Source of the DNA: Luteibacter sp. SG786
GTDB lineage: Bacteria; Pseudomonadota; Gammaproteobacteria; Xanthomonadales; Rhodanobacteraceae
Assembly: GCF_011759605.1 (NCBI RefSeq)
Contig: NZ_JAAOYX010000001.1
Location: 434,001 to 498,000 of the forward strand
Direction of reading: 5' to 3'
Length of the DNA: 64,000 nucleotides
Shown here: positions 54,530 through 61,656 of the stretch, piece after piece
Numbering within the stretch: position 1 is the stretch's first letter
How the letters are laid out: each line of letters starts with the position of its first letter
Notes under the pieces: model-generated
Databases searched by the model: none
Told to the model about the DNA's origin: nothing
Seen by the model: only the letters and a program-made list of their open reading frames with translations
Position numbers and translations under genes: made by a program

Positions 54530-57229
54530 ATGCAGAGAATCATCGTTGCCGTAGCCATCGTGGCGGGCCTGGTCGCCGCTCCGGCGGCGGTGGCAGGCAC
54601 CACCTACACCGATACGCGTGTCGCCGCGGAAGCGGGCACCGTCAATTCCATCGGCCGCTGGCAGATCCAGGACACCGCGAAAGCACAGCAGGACGGCGCG
54701 GCGATCTCCATGAGCGGCTTTGTCACAAAGGATTGGTACCCCGTCACCGGCCGTGCCACCGTGATGGCCGGACTCCTGGAGAACGAGGTCTTCAAGTTCG
54801 ACGTGTTCCATGGCGACAACCTTCGCGCCGTGCAGGTGCCCGACGCCAGCGGCAACCTGTTCGTGACGCCATGGTGGTACCGCGCGGGCTTCGTACTGCC
54901 GAAGGCTGCCGGGACACGACGCACCTTGCTGCGCACCCACGGGATCATCGCCGCCGCCGACGCGTGGGTGAACGGACAGAAGGTTGCCGATCGTGCGGAT
55001 CTCGCGGGGGCCTATCCCGAGCACGACATCGATATCACACGATGGGTGCATGCCGGTGCGAATGCCGTGGCCTTGAAGGTCTACCCGGGCGACCCGCGCA
55101 TGAGCCTGTCCATCGGCTGGGTCGACTGGAACCCCACGCCGCCGGACAACAACATGGGCCCCTGGCGTGGCGTGGACATCGTCCAGACCGGACCCGTGGC
55201 GTTGAGTGCGCCGCACGTCGCTCCGACCTTGTCGGCGGACCTCGCGCAGGCGACCCTGGCCGTGACTGTCACGGCGACGAATCTGGACATGGTGGCCCAT
55301 GACGTCACGGTCGCGGGTATCGTTGCCGACATGCCGGTGCGGCAGGCGGTCCGCCTCGCCCCCGGGGAAGTGAAGGTCGTGCCGCTCGCCTCGGGCTCCG
55401 CACCGGCCGTGACGCTGGACCATCCCAAGGTGTGGTGGCCCATCGGCATGGGCGAGCACCCCCTGTACCGGATGGCCGTAACGGCGACGGTCGATGGCGC
55501 GCCGTCGGATCGGGCGACGACGAGCTTCGGCGTGCGTCGTGTCGAGTCCACGCTCACCCGCCAGGGCTATCGCCAGTTCATCGTCAACGGCCAGCCCTTG
55601 CTGATCCGTGGCGGTGGCTGGGCGCCCGACATGTTCCTGCGCGACGATCCCGCGCGCATGGAAGCGGAATTCCGTTATGTGGTGAACCTCGGCATCAATA
55701 CCATCCGCAGTGAAGGCAAGCTGGAAAACGACCGCTTCTACGACCTTGCCGACCGCAACGGCATCCTCGTGCTGCCCGGCTGGGAATGCTGCGACAAATG
55801 GGAAGCCGCGGCGAAGACGGGCGGCGAGCCATGGACCGATGCCGATATGCGCACGGCGCAGGCCTCGATGGCCAGCGAGGCCCGCCTGCTGCGCAACCAT
55901 CCCTCCGTGATCGGCTTCTTCATCGGCAGCGACCACGCGCCACCGCCCGCGCTTGCGAAGATGTACACGGATACGCTTCACGCCGAAGGCTGGTCGTTGC
56001 CCATCATCTCGGCGGCCGTGGACGAAAAGACGGCGGAAGCCGGCCCCTCCGGCATGAAGATGGCCGGCCCCTACGACTGGATTCCGCCGTCGTACTGGTA
56101 CGCGGACAAGCTCGGTGCGGCGTTCGGCTTCGATTCGGAAGTCAGCGCGGGGGCCGTGATTCCGCGCCTCGAGGATGTGCAGCGCATGCTGTCGGCACAG
56201 GAACAGGAAGCCTTGTGGAAGTACCCGGAGGCCCGGCAATACCACGCCTCGGCCGACTGGTCGACGTTCGCGGTGCTCACGCCGTTCGATACGGCGCTGG
56301 CAAAACGCTACGGCGCACCTACGGGCCTCGCCGATTACGTGGCGAAGGCCCAACTGGACAACTACGACGGCGTGCGCGCGCAGTTCGAAGCCTTCAATGC
56401 GCGCATGGGCGCCGAGAATCCCGCCACCGGCGTCATCTACTGGATGCTCAACAACGCATGGCCGTCGCTGCACTGGCACCTGTACGACTACTACCTGAAC
56501 CCGGCCGGTGCGTACTACGGCGCCAAGAAGGCGAACGAGCCGGTGCACATCCAGTATTCGTACGATTCGCGTTCCATCGTGGCGGTGAATCACACGCGGG
56601 AAGAACGCCACGGGTTGCAAGCATCGGTCAAGGTTCGCAACCTTGACGGGGGAGTGCGCTACGAAAAGCAGGTGCAGCACATCGACCTGGCGGGCAACCG
56701 CGCACAAGCGGTGCTCGGCCTGCCGTCGATCGCGGGATTGTCTCCGGTGTATTTCGTCGAGCTGGAGCTGGTCGGGGCCGATGGGAAAACCGTGAGCCGG
56801 AATGTCTACTGGCTGTCCACGCGCGAGGACAAGCTCGACTGGCCGAAGTCGAACTGGTACCTCACGCCGGTAACCCAGTACGGCGATTTCACTGCCCTGG
56901 CGTCGTTGCCGAAGGCAACCCGCGAGGTTCATGCCTCGACCGTGCGCGAGGGCGACGAGGAAGTCACCACGGTGAGGCTTTCCATTCCCGCATCGTCACC
57001 GGCGGTCGCCATGCAGGAGCACCTGGCGATACGCCGCGGCGCAAAGGGCGAGCTTGCGCTGCCCGTGACGTGGTCTGACAATGACCTCACGCTCTGGCCC
57101 GGCGAATCGGTGCTGCTCACGGCGCGCTATCCGGCGCAGGGCACGGCCGGGACGGTGGTCGAGGTGTCCGGTTGGAACACCCCCGCGGAGCAGATCGTCG
57201 CGAAAGTCACCCAGGGAACGAAGCATTGA
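54530..57229 (+). CDS. GH2 exo-beta-D-glucosaminidase (CsxA-like)
   Basis: This is an 899-residue exported GH2 enzyme. It has a signal peptide (IIVAVAIVAGLVAAPAAVA), a sugar-binding jelly-roll (NLFVTPWWYRAGFVLP...), an Ig-like domain, a TIM barrel (FIVNGQPLLIRGGGWAPDMFL...) and C-terminal Ig domains. Instead of the GH2 acid/base NE, it has SD (Asp468) in VIGFFIGSDHAPPP, and the nucleophile is Glu537 in FDSEVSAG. That SD...SE pair is the hallmark of CsxA exo-chitosanases (Asp469/Glu541 in the Amycolatopsis enzyme), which release GlcN from chitosan ends. Mannosidase-type GH2 relatives keep NE, so they are less likely. Confidence 0.9.
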   Translation: MQRIIVAVAIVAGLVAAPAAVAGTTYTDTRVAAEAGTVNSIGRWQIQDTAKAQQDGAAISMSGFVTKDWYPVTGRATVMAGLLENEVFKFDVFHGDNLRAVQVPDASGNLFVTPWWYRAGFVLPKAAGTRRTLLRTHGIIAAADAWVNGQKVADRADLAGAYPEHDIDITRWVHAGANAVALKVYPGDPRMSLSIGWVDWNPTPPDNNMGPWRGVDIVQTGPVALSAPHVAPTLSADLAQATLAVTVTATNLDMVAHDVTVAGIVADMPVRQAVRLAPGEVKVVPLASGSAPAVTLDHPKVWWPIGMGEHPLYRMAVTATVDGAPSDRATTSFGVRRVESTLTRQGYRQFIVNGQPLLIRGGGWAPDMFLRDDPARMEAEFRYVVNLGINTIRSEGKLENDRFYDLADRNGILVLPGWECCDKWEAAAKTGGEPWTDADMRTAQASMASEARLLRNHPSVIGFFIGSDHAPPPALAKMYTDTLHAEGWSLPIISAAVDEKTAEAGPSGMKMAGPYDWIPPSYWYADKLGAAFGFDSEVSAGAVIPRLEDVQRMLSAQEQEALWKYPEARQYHASADWSTFAVLTPFDTALAKRYGAPTGLADYVAKAQLDNYDGVRAQFEAFNARMGAENPATGVIYWMLNNAWPSLHWHLYDYYLNPAGAYYGAKKANEPVHIQYSYDSRSIVAVNHTREERHGLQASVKVRNLDGGVRYEKQVQHIDLAGNRAQAVLGLPSIAGLSPVYFVELELVGADGKTVSRNVYWLSTREDKLDWPKSNWYLTPVTQYGDFTALASLPKATREVHASTVREGDEEVTTVRLSIPASSPAVAMQEHLAIRRGAKGELALPVTWSDNDLTLWPGESVLLTARYPAQGTAGTVVEVSGWNTPAEQIVAKVTQGTKH

Positions 57230-57239
57230 AGAGGCCTTC

Positions 57240-58250
57240 ATGTCGCGCGTGACCATCAACGATGTGGCCCGTGCGTCGGATACGTCGAAGAAGACCGTCT
57301 CACGCGTGCTCAACCAGGAACCGGGCGTGCGCAAGGAAGTGCGCGAACGCGTGCTGGCCGCCGTCGCCGAACTGAACTACCGGCCGCTCACCTCCGCGCG
57401 AAGCCTGGCCACCAATCGCTCCTTCATGATCGGGCTGCTCTACGACAACCTGTCGCCCAGCTACGTCATGGAAGTGCAGGCCGGCGTGCAGGAAGCCTGC
57501 GAGGCGCAGCAGTACAGCATGATGGTGCAGCCCCTTGACTCCAAGGCGCGGGATTTCATGGAACGCGTCGAGGGCATCCTTTGGCGGCACCGCCCCGACG
57601 GCCTGATCCTCACCCCGCCCATCACGGACCATCCGGCGCTGCTCGCGCATCTGCGTGACACCGGATTGCCGTTCGCCTCCATCGCGCCGCGCAAGTCCAA
57701 GGGTATCGCCGGCGTCATCCTGCAGGAGCGCGAGGCCGCGGCGGCGATGGTCGATCACCTCGTCGCGCTGGGCCACCGCCACATCGCGCACATCATCGGC
57801 GACCCGAAGCATGGCGCGGGCGTGTGGCGCCTGGCGGGCTACCGCGATGGCCTGAAGCGGGCCGGTCTCGAAGAACGCGCCGAGTACATGGTCCAGGGCC
57901 AGTTCTCGTTCGAATCGGGAGTGAAGGCCGCGCGCCAGCTGCTGCGCCTGAAGGAACGGCCCACGGCCATTTTCGCCGCCGACGACGACATGGCCGTCGG
58001 CGCCATATGGGCGGCTGCCGAAGCAGGCGTCTCGGTGCCCGCCGAGATATCCATCTGCGGTTTCGACGACACCACGATCGCCACGCAGGTGTGGCCCTTG
58101 CTCACCACCGTTCACCAGCCGGTACGCGACATGGGCAGGCGGGCCACGGAGGAACTCCTGCTCGGCCTGCTTGGCAAGGGCGAGCCCCGCATGGTCGAAG
58201 TCGACTACCAAATGCGCCTGCGTGCATCCACGGCGCCCGCACCCCGTTAG
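57240..58250 (+). CDS. LacI-family transcriptional regulator
   Basis: This is a 336-residue repressor. The N-terminal HTH with hinge helix is at 1-60 (VTINDVARASDTSKKTVSRVLNQEPGVRKEVRERVLAAVAELNYRPLTSARSLA), followed by a periplasmic-binding-like effector domain (IGLLYDNLSPSYVMEVQAGVQEACE ... GFDDTTIATQVWPLLTTVHQPVRDMGRRA). It is cotranscribed with the upstream enzymes (10-base gap) and probably autoregulates through the palindrome at 46462. The inducer is likely an amino sugar or its phosphate, by analogy with NagR-type regulators. Confidence 0.93.
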   Translation: MSRVTINDVARASDTSKKTVSRVLNQEPGVRKEVRERVLAAVAELNYRPLTSARSLATNRSFMIGLLYDNLSPSYVMEVQAGVQEACEAQQYSMMVQPLDSKARDFMERVEGILWRHRPDGLILTPPITDHPALLAHLRDTGLPFASIAPRKSKGIAGVILQEREAAAAMVDHLVALGHRHIAHIIGDPKHGAGVWRLAGYRDGLKRAGLEERAEYMVQGQFSFESGVKAARQLLRLKERPTAIFAADDDMAVGAIWAAAEAGVSVPAEISICGFDDTTIATQVWPLLTTVHQPVRDMGRRATEELLLGLLGKGEPRMVEVDYQMRLRASTAPAPR

Positions 58251-58264
58251 GGAGGAAGCACCGC

Positions 58265-59086
58265 ATGTCCGATCGCCGGTTCCATTTCATCTCCGGCCTG
58301 CCGCGCGCGGGCACCACGCTGCTTGCCGCCATCCTTAACCAGAATCCGCGCTTCCGCGCTGGCATGACCAGCCCGGTGGCCGACATCATGGGCGTCGTGG
58401 TGGCCGAGGCCAGCAGCAAGAACGACTTCGCCTTCGACGTCACGGACGAGCAGCGGGTGGCCGTGCTGCGCGGCCTGGTGGAGAACTTCTATTCCGTCGA
58501 TACCCGCGCCGAGGCGGTATTCGACATGAGCCGTCTGTGGTGCAGCCGCATGGGCCTGCTCGCCACGCTGTTCCCGGGGGTGAAAGTCATCGCCTGCGTT
58601 CGCCAGCTGGCGTGGGTGCTCGACAGCATGGAGCGGCTGGTCCTCAAGCAGCCCGTGAGCGTCAGCAAGGTGTTTCGCTTCGACACCAACACCACGGTGT
58701 ACTCGCGGGTCGAGGCGCTGACCGATCCCCGCGGCATGGTCGGTTTCGCATACCAGGCCACGAAGGAAGCGTTCTACGGCGAACAGGCCCGCGATCACCT
58801 GTTGCTGCTGACCTACGAGAGCCTGGTGCGCGATCCCGAAGCGGCCATGCGCGCGGTATACCGTTTCCTGGGCGAGCCCTGGTTCGAGCACGACTTCAAC
58901 GACATTGCGTACAGCGCCGACGAATTCGATGCGCGCGTGGGCATGCCGGGACTGCACGTCGTCCGCGCAAAGGTCGAGGCCGTCGAACGCGCGCCCGTCC
59001 TGCCACGCGAGGTTTTCGGCCGTTTCGCCAACGAGGCCTTCTGGGCCGATCCGAAGAACAATGTGAACCAGGTGCCCATCGTCTGA
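58265..59086 (+). CDS. PAPS-dependent sulfotransferase family protein
   Basis: This is a 273-residue cytoplasmic sulfotransferase. The 5'-phosphosulfate loop is ISGLPRAGTTLLAAILNQNP (residues 9-28). The 3'-phosphate binding region is probably VIACVRQLAWVLDSMERLV, and LLLLTYESLVRDPEAAMRAVYRFLGEPW is the usual C-terminal signature. It has no signal peptide or TM segment. The next gene, 2 bases downstream, makes PAPS, so donor supply is linked to the transferase. The acceptor (sugar, lipid or tyrosine) cannot be read from sequence. Confidence 0.9.
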   Translation: MSDRRFHFISGLPRAGTTLLAAILNQNPRFRAGMTSPVADIMGVVVAEASSKNDFAFDVTDEQRVAVLRGLVENFYSVDTRAEAVFDMSRLWCSRMGLLATLFPGVKVIACVRQLAWVLDSMERLVLKQPVSVSKVFRFDTNTTVYSRVEALTDPRGMVGFAYQATKEAFYGEQARDHLLLLTYESLVRDPEAAMRAVYRFLGEPWFEHDFNDIAYSADEFDARVGMPGLHVVRAKVEAVERAPVLPREVFGRFANEAFWADPKNNVNQVPIV

Positions 59087-59088
59087 CC

Positions 59089-60789
59089 ATGATCGAGCCG
59101 CATGGTGGTGTGCTGAAAGATCTGTACCTGCCCGATGCAGAGGCCCTCGACGCGAGGCGCGCATCCGGTGCGCTGCCGGGCATCGTGCTCGGTCACCGGC
59201 ACCTTTGCGATCTGGAGCTGCTCCTCGATGGCGCGTTCTCGCCGCTCGAAGGGTTCATGGGGGAGGCGGATTACGCGGCCGTCGTGGAGGGGCTCCGCTT
59301 GTCCGACGGCACCCTCTGGCCGATGCCGATCGTGCTCGATGTTTCCGAGGACACCGCGGCATCGCTGGCAACAGGGGACGATGTCGTGCTGCGGGACATC
59401 CAGGGCACCGCGTATGCGGTGCTGAGCGTGTCCGACATCTTTCGCCCGGAGACGGCTCACGAAGCCCTCCGCATCTACGGTACGCAAGACCCTCTTCATC
59501 CCGGCGTCGCCGATCTGCTGCGCCGGGGCAGGGTCTGCCTTGGCGGTCGCGTGCGTGGCGTGCAGCGGCCCGCCCACTACGATTTCGCCGACTTGCGTGC
59601 GTCCCCGCGCGAGATGCGAGCGTGGCTCGCCGATCGGGGCTGGGAGCGCGTCGTGGCCTTCCAGACACGCAATCCGCTGCACCGTGCGCACGTGGAACTC
59701 ACACGGCGAGCCATGGAGGCGGTGGGTGGAAACCTTCTGCTGCACCCCGCCGTCGGACGTACACGGGACGGCGATGTCGACACGTACACACGCGTTCGCT
59801 GCTACCGCGCATTGTTGGCGCATTACCCACCGGATACGGTGAAGCTGTCGGTGCTGCCGCTGGCCATGCGCATGGCCGGCCCGCGCGAAGCGCTCTGGCA
59901 CGCCATCATCAGGAAGAACTACGGCGCGAATTTCTTCATCGTCGGGCGCGATCATGCCGGGCCTGGAGCGGACGCGTCCGGTCGGCCGTACTACGAGCCG
60001 CTGGCCGCGCAGGCCCTGGTCCAGGCGCATGCCGACGAACTGGGCATGGCGGTCGTCTCCTTTGCGTCCATGGTCTATTCGCCGGGCCGACGGGCGTATG
60101 TCTCCAGCGAGGAACTGCACATCGGCGAGGCCGTGCGCGACCTTTCGGGCACCGAGCTGCGCAAGCGTCTTCGCGATGGCAGCCCCATCCCGGAGTGGTT
60201 CACCTATCCCGAGGTGGAAGCGATCCTCCGGCAGCGCTTCCCGCGCCCGCAGAACCGGGGGTGCGCCATCTTCTTCACTGGCCTTTCCGGCGCGGGCAAG
60301 TCGACCATCGCCCGGGCGCTGATGGCCGCCATCCTCGAAAAGACGGGGCGGCAGGTCAGCATGCTCGACGGTGACGAGGTGCGTAAAACCTTGTCGGCGG
60401 GCCTGGGATTTTCGCGCGCGGACCGCTCCGCGAACATCCAGAGGATCGCCTACGTCGCATCGGAAATCGTTCGCCATGGCGGCATCGCCATCTGCGCGCC
60501 GATCGCCCCCTACGCCGACGACCGGGCAGCCGCACGCGCGCTGGTGGAAGCGCACGGCGATTTCATCGAAGTGCATGTCAGCACCGCGCTCGACGTCTGC
60601 GAAGCGCGCGATACCAAGGGGCTGTACGCGCAGGCGCGTTCCGGCGCGCTCAAGCACTTCACGGGTATCAGCGATCCTTATGAAGTGCCCGAGGCGCCCG
60701 AACTTCGCCTGGACGGCGCGGAGCAGGTGCCGGCATCTCTCGCGGCGCGGATCGTCGCTGTGCTTCGGGAGCGTCAACTGCTCGCTTAG
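59089..60789 (+). CDS. Bifunctional ATP sulfurylase / APS kinase (PAPS synthase)
   Basis: This is a 566-residue fusion that makes PAPS from sulfate and ATP in two steps. The N-terminal PUA-like plus homomeric ATP sulfurylase domain (1 to about 385) has the active-site FQTRNPLHRAH and the GRDHAGPG loop. The C-terminal APS kinase (about 392-566) has P-loop GLSGAGKST and the DGDEVR, LGFSRADRSANIQRIAYVA, FIEVHVSTALDVCEARDTKGLYA motifs. Gammaproteobacterial cysteine synthesis normally uses CysD/CysN(C), so this homomeric fusion looks like a second, dedicated PAPS source for the adjacent sulfotransferase. Confidence 0.94.
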   Translation: MIEPHGGVLKDLYLPDAEALDARRASGALPGIVLGHRHLCDLELLLDGAFSPLEGFMGEADYAAVVEGLRLSDGTLWPMPIVLDVSEDTAASLATGDDVVLRDIQGTAYAVLSVSDIFRPETAHEALRIYGTQDPLHPGVADLLRRGRVCLGGRVRGVQRPAHYDFADLRASPREMRAWLADRGWERVVAFQTRNPLHRAHVELTRRAMEAVGGNLLLHPAVGRTRDGDVDTYTRVRCYRALLAHYPPDTVKLSVLPLAMRMAGPREALWHAIIRKNYGANFFIVGRDHAGPGADASGRPYYEPLAAQALVQAHADELGMAVVSFASMVYSPGRRAYVSSEELHIGEAVRDLSGTELRKRLRDGSPIPEWFTYPEVEAILRQRFPRPQNRGCAIFFTGLSGAGKSTIARALMAAILEKTGRQVSMLDGDEVRKTLSAGLGFSRADRSANIQRIAYVASEIVRHGGIAICAPIAPYADDRAAARALVEAHGDFIEVHVSTALDVCEARDTKGLYAQARSGALKHFTGISDPYEVPEAPELRLDGAEQVPASLAARIVAVLRERQLLA

Positions 60790-61021
60790 CGAGGCGGCGG
60801 TTCGCCGTCTGGCAGGCGACAGCGTGCAGAGGTCCGGGAGACGCGAACGATCCCTGGCCTAGGCTCGTCGGTGTCGCCGTGCGGGTCAATGCCGTCAAGG
60901 CATGTCGGATGTCGTCCCGTCCCATGTGGGGCGCGCCCTGGGCGCGGCCGGACTAGGGTGTAATCCCTTCGCGGAATCGGACTCCGCCTATGTCCATGAC
61001 CCACAATCGCCAAGGAGCACC

Positions 61022-61621
61022 ATGAATACTCGTTACCCATCCAGCCTCGCGATGCGCGCGGCTGCGGTCTGCGCTTGCCTTTTCGCCGGCCAGGCGCTGG
61101 GCGGCAATATGCCGTCGCCATCCCATCTGCCCGCATGCCACTCCTACATCGATGCGGATACCACCTGCCGTCTTCCCGTGAAGAACGGCGACTTCGCCAG
61201 TCTGGCCGGCTGGGAAGCCCTTGGACATGCCGCTCTCGGCGGCGAAGGTGGCAAGGCCTACGCTTCGCTCTCGCGCGGAGCCTCGATCCAGCAGCCCGTA
61301 TACGCCATGTTCTACAAATGGGACGGTGCCGCGTATGCGCTGCGTTTCCGTGTGCGCGCCGAATCGTCCGACGCGGAAGTGGACGCGTCGCTCTACATGA
61401 GCGACAGCGTAGGCCGTAACACCACGTACATCGGCAGCGTGAAGACGGTTGCGACCACGGGTGCATGGCGCGTCGTCGAACTGGTGGCCAACGGAGTGCA
61501 GGTTCCGGCCCCGGCGCACGTGCTCGTAAGCATCTCGCACGGCGGCGGCGATTCCGCGGTCCAGGTAACCGACGTCACGCTGGTCGAGTCGTCGCAGGCG
61601 GAAGCGGTGAACCTGCGCTGA
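61022..61621 (+). CDS. Small secreted beta-sandwich protein of unknown function
   Basis: This is a 199-residue protein with a signal peptide (LAMRAAAVCACLFAGQALG). The mature part resembles a single carbohydrate-binding-like jelly roll: LPVKNGDFASLAGWEALGHAALGGEGGKAYASLSRGASIQQPV starts in the way CBM4/22-type domains do (NGDFE...W). Two early cysteines (CHSY, TTCRLP) may form a disulfide. No catalytic motif is seen. The ATG at 61022 has AAGGAG 8 bases upstream. The 230-base gap before it holds no gene. It is the last gene of the plus-strand block; a link to the sulfation genes is only positional. Confidence 0.8.
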   Translation: MNTRYPSSLAMRAAAVCACLFAGQALGGNMPSPSHLPACHSYIDADTTCRLPVKNGDFASLAGWEALGHAALGGEGGKAYASLSRGASIQQPVYAMFYKWDGAAYALRFRVRAESSDAEVDASLYMSDSVGRNTTYIGSVKTVATTGAWRVVELVANGVQVPAPAHVLVSISHGGGDSAVQVTDVTLVESSQAEAVNLR

Positions 61622-61627
61622 TGCCAT

Positions 61628-61653
61628 GCCGCTGCCCTTGCCCGGGCGGCGGC
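61628..61653. terminator. Hairpin between the secreted-protein gene and dnaE
   Basis: A 10-bp stem with one G-T pair (GCCGCTGCCC/GGGCGGCGGC) and a 6-base loop lies in the 35-base convergent gap. No T-run on either side. It may terminate both converging transcripts. Confidence 0.4.
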
Positions 61654-61656
61654 AAC

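Noticed and set aside
57230-58250. Upstream start for the LacI regulator inside the GH2 gene
   Set aside because: The HTH begins at the ATG at 57240; residues before it are the out-of-frame translation of the GH2 C-terminus.
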